Assembly: GCA_021199405.1 (NCBI GenBank) | Contig: JAJQID010000060.1 | Span: 1-6,315 of the forward strand | Source of the DNA: Lachnospiraceae bacterium | GTDB taxonomy: Bacteria > Bacillota > Clostridia > Lachnospirales > Lachnospiraceae | Length of the DNA: 6,315 nucleotides | Direction: 5' to 3' | Part shown: in pieces, positions 1-4,380 of the stretch | How the letters are laid out: the number at the start of each line of letters is the position of its first letter | How positions within the stretch are numbered: position 1 is the first letter of the stretch | Translations under genes and position numbers: made by a program | The notes under the pieces: generated by a model | Databases searched by the model: none | Told to the model about the DNA's origin: nothing | What the model saw: only the letters and a program-made list of their open reading frames with translations

Positions 1-2
1 AA

Positions 3-131
3 ACCATCCTGCAGCATCCTGAAAAATATCATGTACAGCAGGCCATTAAACTGGGAGATTACAATGTGGGTCGTAACGGACAAATACTGACCCTGCCACT
101 ATATATGGCTTTCCTGCTGAGAAGTCTTTGA
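3..131 (+). CDS. C-terminal end of an unrecognised protein (partial at left edge)
   Basis: An open frame enters from the left edge and ends at TGA 129-131, leaving 42 codons. The end reads ...HPEKYHVQQAIKLGDYNV... and finishes in LYMAFLLRSL. The residue mix is protein-like, and the other two plus frames stop within about 60 bases. I do not recognise the family. It points towards the minus-strand rtcB/HTH unit, so it would be convergent with it. The 16-bp inverted repeat at 148-194 lies 16 bases after its stop and could belong to its 3' end. Because only 42 codons are visible, this could still be a chance frame. Confidence 0.4.
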   Translation, partial: TILQHPEKYHVQQAIKLGDYNVGRNGQILTLPLYMAFLLRSL

Positions 132-147
132 TTTAGCATAATCGAGG

Positions 148-194
148 TTTATATGCCACAAATCAAGAATTTTTTTGAATTTGTGGCACATAAA
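148..194. repeat. 16-bp inverted repeat with T-rich 15-nt loop
   Basis: The arms are 148-163 (TTTATATGCCACAAAT) and 179-194 (ATTTGTGGCACATAAA), complementary at 15 of 16 positions. The loop at 164-178 contains seven consecutive T. No T run follows the 3' arm on either strand, so it is not a classical intrinsic terminator. It could be a regulator binding site, the scar of a small mobile element, or a hairpin protecting a 3' end. Confidence 0.7.
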
Positions 195-261
195 CGCAAT
201 GCTGAAGAAACGATGGGCTGCTGGAACCGGCAGCGTCTACTTAGACCACGGAGCTATATCT

Positions 262-286
262 GGAGCGGATAAATATCATCCGCTCC
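262..286 (-). terminator. Candidate 3'-end hairpin of the rtcB/HTH unit
   Basis: GGAGCGGAT at 262-270 pairs perfectly with ATCCGCTCC at 278-286 around a 7-nt loop. It begins 8 bases past the stop codon of the minus-strand HTH gene, which suits a transcript end. The sequence after it on the minus strand has no U tract; on the plus strand it is followed by a weak GTTTCTCTT. A bidirectional or weak terminator is possible, but function is inferred from position only. Confidence 0.4.
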
Positions 287-293
287 GTTTCTC

Positions 294-503
294 TTATGCA
301 CTGACAATAACATTATCATCTGCAATTACCAGAATATCATCCACCTTTACGCCAAACACAGCGGCCAGCACTACCATGTTGTCAATCGTTGGCAGTGCCG
401 TCCCGTGCTGCCACTTGTACAGTGCCTGCGGTGTGGAAAAGCCGAAAATATCCTGCAGGTCCTTCACAGATAATCCTGCCTGCCAGTGGCAGGCGTTAAG
501 CAC
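294..503 (-). CDS. Small Xre-type helix-turn-helix protein, probably 5'-truncated
   Basis: The 69 residues carry a single helix-turn-helix domain of the lambda-repressor/Xre type: GLSVKDLQDIFGF, then STPQALYKWQHG as the recognition helix region, then LPTIDNMVVLAAVFGVKVDDIL as the closing helices. Such proteins usually bind DNA as dimers. The only possible start is GTG at 503; it has no Shine-Dalgarno sequence and lies at the inner edge of a palindromic repeat (501-557). The frame stays open upstream to 566 but contains no ATG, GTG or TTG. Families of this kind usually have about 10-20 more residues forming the first helix, so the native 5' end has probably been replaced. The gene lies 67 bases after rtcB on the same strand. 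It may be a remnant, or be translated by re-initiation after rtcB. Confidence 0.6.
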   Translation of the reverse strand: MLNACHWQAGLSVKDLQDIFGFSTPQALYKWQHGTALPTIDNMVVLAAVFGVKVDDILVIADDNVIVSA

Positions 504-557
504 CGACCGGAGCGGTAGCGTAGACGCAGCGAGGGGCTTTCTCCGTCTACCGGAACA
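501..557. repeat. GC-rich palindromic repeat between rtcB and the HTH gene
   Basis: On the minus strand CGGTAGACG (553-545) pairs with a downstream CGTCTAC...CG that is interrupted by an extra GCTAC, giving a 9-bp hairpin with a 5-nt bulge around a loop of about 17 nt. The stretch is much richer in G and C than its surroundings. It falls exactly where the start of the HTH gene should be. The design (GC-rich stem, one-sided bulge) resembles the element inside the tRNA-like gene at 1855-1913, although the primary sequence differs. The outer boundaries are uncertain. Confidence 0.5.
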
Positions 558-570
558 GAATCGTCCTCAG

Positions 571-1773
571 TCAGTCAGATGCCTTAAAATTATAAATCGG
601 TTTCAGTACATCAATCACGTCCACAGAGTCCCGGATCACATCAATGATATCATCCAGAGATTTGTATGCCATCGGCGCTTCATCCAGTGTCGCTTCATTG
701 ACAGAAGTGGTGTATACCCCTTCCATCAAATGACGGTAATCCTCCATCGAAAGTGTTTCTTTTGCTTTTCTGCGTGACATCAGACGGCCTGCACCATGGG
801 GTGCGGAAAAATTCCACTCTGCATTGCCCCTGCCTGTCGCCAGAATGCTTCCATCTTTCATATTGATTGGGATCAGCACCCGCTCACCTTCATGTGCCGC
901 GATTGCTCCTTTTCTCAGAATCATCTCTTCCGTATCAATATAATTATGAATGGTGTGGAAAGCATCTGTGCCGGTCATACCGGTTCTTTCCAGAATCATT
1001 TCCGCCATCTTTTCCCGGTTCCTTCTGGCAAATGCCTGACAAATCTCCACATCATGCAGGTAATCTTCAAAATAAGAGTCGTACAGCCAGCACAGTTCCT
1101 CCGGAACCGTCGTTTCTCTCGCACTCCATGAAATTGCCTTCAGTGCTGCCTGTATTTCTTTTCTTCTTCCTGCCTCTTTGTAAGTACGGATAATTTCATC
1201 ACGCTCCTGGAAATAAGTTTCTTTCCCTTTATTCAGGTCGATCGCAAGCTGCTGGTACAGCTCGGCAGTCTGTTTTCCCAGATTGCGGCTCCCGGAGTGG
1301 ATGACCAGATAATTGGTGCCGTCCTGAGCCTGATCTACTTCGATGAAATGATTGCCGCCGCCCAGAGTCCCCAGGCTTCGCTCCAGTCGTTTCGTATCTT
1401 TCAGATTTCTGTAGCAGCGCAGTTCCGTCAGATCAAATCGTTCCTGTCTGCCTTCCCACACATTCATCCCAGATGGAATATAATGAGCTGCCTCATCAAG
1501 CTTCTCAAAGTCAATCGCTGCTTTCCCCAGATTAACCGTGTACATACCGCACCCAATATCCACGCCGACAATATTGGGAACTGCTTTATCCACAACCGTC
1601 ATAGTCGTACCGATTGTGCAGCCTTTTCCCGCATGAACATCAGGCATAATACGAATTCGGCTGTCTCTGGTAAATTCCTGGTCACACATTCTGCGGATCT
1701 GCTCAATAGCCTCATCCTCAATGATTTTCGCATAGCATACTGCTGTATTTACTTTTCCTTTAATCTCCAGCAT
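571..1773 (-). CDS. rtcB: RtcB-family RNA ligase
   Basis: This 400-residue protein has the normal length and all hallmark motifs of RtcB, the Mn2+- and GTP-dependent ligase that joins RNA ends bearing 3'-phosphate or 2',3'-cyclic phosphate to 5'-hydroxyl ends. Visible motifs are PDVHAGKGCTIG (44-55), VDIGCG with metal-binding Asp72 and Cys75, GGGNHF with His142, HSGSR with His159, AAHEGE with His294, and APHGAGR with His326 as the expected guanylylated nucleophile. Residue roles are assigned by analogy with the characterised archaeal enzyme. The ATG at 1773 has an ideal AAAGGAGG site 9 bases upstream. A tRNA-like sequence lies in the leader, ending 39 nt before the start codon, and a small HTH gene follows. 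No archease or RtcA cyclase gene is in the window. RNA repair is the likely role; the actual substrate is not shown by the sequence. Confidence 0.97.
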   Translation of the reverse strand: MLEIKGKVNTAVCYAKIIEDEAIEQIRRMCDQEFTRDSRIRIMPDVHAGKGCTIGTTMTVVDKAVPNIVGVDIGCGMYTVNLGKAAIDFEKLDEAAHYIPSGMNVWEGRQERFDLTELRCYRNLKDTKRLERSLGTLGGGNHFIEVDQAQDGTNYLVIHSGSRNLGKQTAELYQQLAIDLNKGKETYFQERDEIIRTYKEAGRRKEIQAALKAISWSARETTVPEELCWLYDSYFEDYLHDVEICQAFARRNREKMAEMILERTGMTGTDAFHTIHNYIDTEEMILRKGAIAAHEGERVLIPINMKDGSILATGRGNAEWNFSAPHGAGRLMSRRKAKETLSMEDYRHLMEGVYTTSVNEATLDEAPMAYKSLDDIIDVIRDSVDVIDVLKPIYNFKASD

Positions 1774-1812
1774 TTATCTGCTCCTCCTTTTCTCCTGACA
1801 GTTCCGTATGAA

Positions 1813-1938
1813 TACCCCATATGGGATTTGAACCCATGGCTCCCCAGTTAAAAGGCGCTGGACATCCAGTGGACGTCCGTTTAGCGCGGACCGAAGCGGA
1901 GCGGAGAACGGAGTGATCTTCCGCTGAGCTAATGAGGT
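1813..1938 (-). ncRNA. tRNA-like RNA in the rtcB leader, anticodon arm split by an insertion
   Basis: Reading the minus strand: acceptor ACCTCAT (1938-1932) pairs with ATGGGGT (1820-1814) with one G-U pair; TA; D-arm GCTC-AGCGGAA-GATC with one mismatch; T-arm ATGGG-TTCAAAT-CCCAT, which is canonical; discriminator A at 1813. CCA is not encoded. The loop-like CTTTTAA (1854-1848, anticodon UUU in register) is followed by CTGGG and a 5-nt variable region, which would suit a lysine tRNA, but no proper 5' anticodon strand adjoins it. Instead about 59 nt of GC-rich palindromic sequence separates the D-arm from that loop. CTCC (1913-1910) could pair with GGAG (1843-1840) to close the arm in a non-standard way. 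It could be a disrupted tRNA, a non-decoding tRNA mimic tied to rtcB, or a tRNA with a removable insert. Confidence 0.75.
1855..1913. repeat. Palindromic insertion inside the tRNA-like gene
   Basis: At 1855-1887 the minus strand folds as GCGCT, a 4-nt AAAC bulge, GGACGTCC, loop ACT, GGATGTCC, AGCGC: 13 bp including one wobble. The next bases, 1888-1913, are a purine-rich plus-strand run (GGACCGAAGCGGAGCGGAG...) with internal GCGGA repeats. The inner end abuts the CTTTTAA loop exactly, while the outer end merges with the base after the D-stem. Composition is far richer in G and C than the flanking coding DNA. I read it as a short dispersed element; copy number elsewhere cannot be judged from this window. 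Confidence 0.6.
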
Positions 1939-2025
1939 TCACACGGCTTACGCCTCGTTGAACGCGGTGCTCGTCAAACATCCAAGTACGCAAGCGCACT
2001 TGTCTGCTTTCCTCGCTACTCGCGC
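1937..2025. repeat. GC-rich repeat cluster upstream of the tRNA-like gene
   Basis: Two hairpins fill the gap between the terminator at 2026-2060 and the tRNA-like gene. The first, 1937-1963, has arms GTTCA/TGAAC with a further ACG/CGT and G-C pairing around a small loop; its edge overlaps the tRNA-like acceptor by two bases. The second, 1983-2002, is CAAGT/ACTTG around ACGCAAGCGC. The rest (2003-2025) is TCTGCTTTCCTCGCTACTCG-like sequence typical of these repeats. I see no convincing sigma-A promoter for rtcB here: a TTGACG on the minus strand (1977-1972) has no -10 box at a suitable distance. Confidence 0.5.
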
Positions 2026-2060
2026 AAAAAATACCGCCTACCCCATACAGGATAAGCGGT
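2026..2060 (-). terminator. Strong intrinsic terminator
   Basis: On the minus strand ACCGCTTATCC (2060-2050) pairs with GGGTAGGCGGT (2043-2033) through 11 pairs, including two G-U, with a 6-nt loop, followed directly by A and six T (2031-2026). This is a textbook Rho-independent terminator. It ends the transcript that starts near 2477 and isolates it from the tRNA-like/rtcB unit, unless read-through or antitermination occurs. Confidence 0.88.
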
Positions 2061-2104
2061 TCTCATGAAATATATGTAACCTGCGATATTCACTCAGCAG
2101 GCAA

Positions 2105-2434
2105 TCATACAATATCCCATCTCAATCGACTTTTTCTTACCCTATATGGACGCATCAAATCAAGACCCTGTTTTTTATCCAGCGCCGGCTCATGTCGTTC
2201 ATCACTAAGGTAATAAAGCTTCTCGCAAGTTGCGACAGCAACTTCCGAGAAAAGGGGCGCCAGCCCCGCTAATCTGATTACAGGGTTCTGCTTCAGCAGG
2301 TTCCTGTAATATAACTTATCGGAAGGAGAGGACGCTTGCGTACTCTCACCCGATAAGTTAGCGACAGAATCGTCAGATTCTGGAGCATTATGGGAAGCGG
2401 TTTTCTTCCCATAATATAAAAAGTTGACTGCCAT
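2105..2434 (-). CDS. Small hypothetical protein in a hairpin-dense transcript
   Basis: The ORF encodes 109 residues from ATG 2434, which has a GGAAAGGAAAG site 4-5 bases upstream. An in-frame start at 2485 is rejected because it overlaps the -10 box. The unit is self-contained: promoter at 2484-2512, about 43 nt of leader, and a terminator 44 bases after the stop. The protein has no family I recognise, no signal peptide and no membrane segment. The motif LYY recurs three times (LYYG, KLYYR, KLYYL), and the C-terminus is basic (MRPYRVRKSRLRWDIV). Between 2220 and 2415 the DNA consists almost wholly of perfect hairpins, which is abnormal for coding sequence. Either the gene has collected in-frame palindromic repeats, or the RNA structure is the functional product and the frame is incidental. 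Confidence 0.5.
   Translation of the reverse strand: MAVNFLYYGKKTASHNAPESDDSVANLSGESTQASSPSDKLYYRNLLKQNPVIRLAGLAPLFSEVAVATCEKLYYLSDERHEPALDKKQGLDLMRPYRVRKSRLRWDIV
2220..2415. repeat. Array of six adjacent hairpins
   Basis: Arms as seen on the plus strand: 2220-2233 with 2238-2251 (13 bp and one C:C mismatch, loop GACA); 2254-2258 with 2263-2267 (5 bp); 2277-2284 with 2303-2310 (8 bp, with a 4-bp inner stem); 2312-2322 with 2350-2360 (11 bp, with inner GAGAG/CTCTC and ACGC/GCGT); 2365-2371 with 2376-2382 (7 bp); 2387-2397 with 2405-2415 (11 bp). Gaps between units are 1 to 9 bases. A seventh small hairpin, CCTGC/GCAGG, follows the ORF at 2080-2101. Function is unknown. Confidence 0.75.
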
Positions 2435-2483
2435 TGTTCTTTCCTTTCCGGACTTTTGAAGCCCTTTTCCTGTTTCTGAGCGC

Positions 2484-2512
2484 ATTATAACCTATTTTTC
2501 AGGGATTGTCAT
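2484..2512 (-). promoter_or_regulatory. Sigma-A-type promoter for the 2105-2434 unit
   Basis: On the minus strand a -35 box ATGACA (2512-2507) is followed by a 17-nt spacer and a perfect -10 box TATAAT (2489-2484). The predicted start of transcription is near 2477, about 43 nt before the ATG at 2434. Spacing is optimal for the housekeeping sigma factor. Confidence 0.8.
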
Positions 2513-2559
2513 TATACTTGTGGTATAAAATTTCTTTTTATGAAGGGGTGGTCAATCGC

Positions 2560-2709
2560 ATGAAGTGCTCTGAGCTCAGAACCAGCTGGCCTTTAGATGG
2601 GAAGGAATCTCATATTGTCTGTGTATTCCTTGGAAAGGCCGTATTTTCGCCGTTCTTTCCAAATCTAACGATTGAAAACCTTGTCGATTTATTTCAGGCA
2701 GTCAAATAA
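2560..2709 (+). CDS. Possible 49-residue ORF of unknown function
   Basis: A short plus-strand frame starts at ATG 2560 behind GGGGTGG (8 bases upstream) and ends at TAA 2707-2709, overlapping the 3' end of the convergent helical-protein gene by 16 bases. An extended -10 like element, TGGTATAAA (2521-2529), lies upstream but has no good -35 partner. The product (MKCSELRTSWPLDGKESHIV...) is not recognised. The frame contains most of the 2588-2640 hairpin. A chance ORF in a structured intergenic region is at least as likely. Confidence 0.22.
   Translation: MKCSELRTSWPLDGKESHIVCVFLGKAVFSPFFPNLTIENLVDLFQAVK
2569..2640. repeat. 12-bp palindrome next to a large imperfect hairpin
   Basis: TCTGAGCTCAGA at 2569-2580 is a perfect palindrome. 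Eight bases on, GGCCTTT (2588-2594) pairs with AAAGGCC (2634-2640), and inside it AAGGAAT (2602-2608) pairs with ATTCCTT (2625-2631), giving 14 bp with an asymmetric internal loop. The structure lies just past the 3' end of the minus-strand operon and could protect or end its mRNA, but no U tract follows. Confidence 0.5.
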
Positions 2710-3905
2710 ATTCTGTCTTTATCGAAATAAATCTGTGAGGTGTGATTATAAATCTGAATCATTTTATCCATCTGTTCAGTGAAAATGGACGTTCCGGGAT
2801 TCGATACAGATGCAAATTCTCTGACTGATTTTTTCTCAGCATCTGCAGCATTATCATTCAGTTTTTCTCCTTTATCCTGCAGAAATTCATCTACAGGTCC
2901 TTTATTAATAACAGGAACACTTCCGATAAATTTCCCTATGGCTTTGCCTGCAGTTCCAATACCTTTCATCGCATTGGTTTCTATTGCAGAGTCGCTCATT
3001 CTCTCCAAATATACAGAACACTGGCTGAACAAATCTCTGTACACATCCGAGAGACTTCGGATTTCATTCTCGATACCGGATATGTATTCCTCTGAGAAGT
3101 TGCCGCCCAGCATAATTTCCAGAAGGGACGCCAGGGAAAATGTATAGAGCGATAATCTGTAATACTTGAATTTTCTCTGTACGTCTCTGAGCCTTGTGTT
3201 TACCTTTGCCTGAGAATTAATAAACTGTTTTGCATCAAGAATATCAGCAATATTCTTCCGATAGGAATTCATATTCTTTCTGGCCGTTCTCTGGATATCC
3301 AGTACTATCTTATGATTACTGGCCACGAAATGCTCGTTGTTCCAGTTAAGCTTATATTTTTTGATGAGGTCTACCAGCATCTCTACATCTGCTTCTATTT
3401 CAGCCTCTTTCTCATTTTCCAGGAATGAGAGAATCTGCTTTTCCATCTCGGTAATATTGTCCAGCTGCTGTTCAATCGAAAACAGTGCAACCGCCATCAT
3501 CATAGTGGCAGGGTTAATCGGCATTATATTTGTCGTTGATGCTGTAAGCTCGTCAACCGACTGAAACTTTGCCAGCTTCGATGCACCTTCTGCGGTCGTC
3601 TTGGCTCCCCAGAAATTACCATCTCTGGCCGCTTTTAGAGCATCTCCAACCTTCGCGTCTGCCAGGCGGAACAGCCCATCTGTATTAAAAGATGTAGATT
3701 GCGTCACTGTACGCATAGCCGGAAGCAATGACGCTATACCTGCCCCCAGACCGGCAAGCCCTGCAATCGGCATACTGACCACATCTTTACCCTTCAGGTT
3801 AGCGCGCGTATCAAACAATATTCCATTCGTAATTTCAATTAAATTATTTTCTGTATGAACATTTTTTTCTATTTCAGCAGCATCAATCTTTATAATCTCG
3901 CCCAT
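2694..3905 (-). CDS. Helical protein with glycine-rich hydrophobic segments, unknown function
   Basis: This 403-residue protein starts at ATG 3905 behind a good GGGGAGG site 8 bases upstream and ends at 2694. There is no signal peptide. Residues 42-64 (VVSMPIAGLAGLGAGIASLL...) form a glycine-rich hydrophobic stretch, and 128-144 (MPINPATMMMAVALFSI) form a second. Residues 145-185 and 200-310 are long charged helices, likely coiled coil. A third glycine-rich stretch (314-333, KGIGTAGKAIGKFIGSVPVI) precedes an acidic tail. I recall similar proteins as uncharacterised in Firmicutes but cannot name a domain. The layout (hydrophobic hairpin plus long helices) is compatible with a membrane-associated or membrane-inserting protein; that is inference. 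It is the last gene of the operon, 20 bases after the broken small gene. Confidence 0.88.
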   Translation of the reverse strand: MGEIIKIDAAEIEKNVHTENNLIEITNGILFDTRANLKGKDVVSMPIAGLAGLGAGIASLLPAMRTVTQSTSFNTDGLFRLADAKVGDALKAARDGNFWGAKTTAEGASKLAKFQSVDELTASTTNIMPINPATMMMAVALFSIEQQLDNITEMEKQILSFLENEKEAEIEADVEMLVDLIKKYKLNWNNEHFVASNHKIVLDIQRTARKNMNSYRKNIADILDAKQFINSQAKVNTRLRDVQRKFKYYRLSLYTFSLASLLEIMLGGNFSEEYISGIENEIRSLSDVYRDLFSQCSVYLERMSDSAIETNAMKGIGTAGKAIGKFIGSVPVINKGPVDEFLQDKGEKLNDNAADAEKKSVREFASVSNPGTSIFTEQMDKMIQIYNHTSQIYFDKDRIYLTA

Positions 3906-3925
3906 GTTTTATACCTCCCCAGCAA

Positions 3926-4380
3926 TCAGATATTTTCTCGTTTGGCCTTACTACCGTTGTAGCTGTAATACACACTTTGCTCTTTCAGTATACCATACTC
4001 GTCATCCACAATTTCAAAATATTCCGGCGGATAGAAATAGCAGCAATAGGAATTATCCATAACCAGATACATGCCATCCTTATCTCTCCCAATTGCTGGA
4101 TACTCTTTCCCTTTTGTAACACCAATAATCTTGTCTGGAAAAGCATCCGAAACGCATTTGACTCTGGCCTCACAGAAATTAAGAACATTTCCTTTATCTT
4201 CAAGCACAAGAAAATCAGCAAGTGCATTAAAATCCGTGATTTTACCGTCATCTCCTCTGACATGCAGGCTCGTTCTTTCGCCTTCCCAATATTCGATAAA
4301 AAATGCGTCGTATACCTGTTGCTTCTTTCCCCAATATATTTCACTTTAGCAGGTATAGACAAATCTATAGGTTTCGTCAT
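3926..4380 (-). pseudogene. Small beta-rich hypothetical protein, interrupted by a -1 frameshift
   Basis: ATG at 4380 overlaps the ATPase stop codon (ATGA, 4380-4377), a typical coupled start. The first 17 residues (MTKPIDLSIPAKVKYIG) read in that frame; after the four G at 4332-4329 the sensible sequence continues in the next frame (KKQQVYDAFFIEYWEG... HVRGDDGKITDFNALADFL...) to the stop at 3926. Adding one base makes 456 nt and a 151-residue protein. The C-terminal part has a KEYPAIGRDKDGMYLVMDNS...YFYPPEYFEIVDD pattern suggestive of a small SH3-like beta barrel, which is my inference. Without the extra base only an internal 93-residue frame (from 4207) is open, and it has no plausible start signal. 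It could be a true mutation, a sequencing error in a G run, or programmed slippage. Function is unknown. Confidence 0.85.

Noticed and set aside
175..777. 200-residue plus-strand frame
   Set aside because: It lies antisense to the end of rtcB and the whole HTH gene, has no ribosome binding site, and its sequence is low-quality shadow translation.
1297..1851. 184-residue plus-strand frame
   Set aside because: It is antisense to the rtcB N-terminal half, where the opposite strand has unmistakable conserved motifs.
1855..1913. Group I or group II intron in the tRNA
   Set aside because: The insert is only about 59 nt, far too short for a self-splicing core, and shows a simple palindrome instead.
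1760..1999. 79-residue minus-strand frame through the tRNA-like gene
   Set aside because: It is translated T-arm and repeat sequence (GAMGSNPIWG is what a T-arm encodes), and it overlaps the rtcB ribosome binding site.
2220..2415. CRISPR array
   Set aside because: The units are inverted repeats of different sequence, not identical direct repeats with spacers.
2026..2480. T-box or known riboswitch in front of rtcB
   Set aside because: I see no T-box sequence or recognised aptamer; the terminator closes an ORF-containing unit rather than an obvious leader switch.
2435..2485. Longer N-terminus (start at 2485) for the hairpin-array ORF
   Set aside because: That start overlaps the -10 box, upstream of the predicted transcription start; ATG 2434 has the ribosome binding site.
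3985..4207. First-frame continuation of the ATG at 4380 to 3985 as the real protein
   Set aside because: After residue 17 it lacks the regular protein pattern that is present in the shifted frame, which continues to 3926; the shifted reading is clearly the native one.
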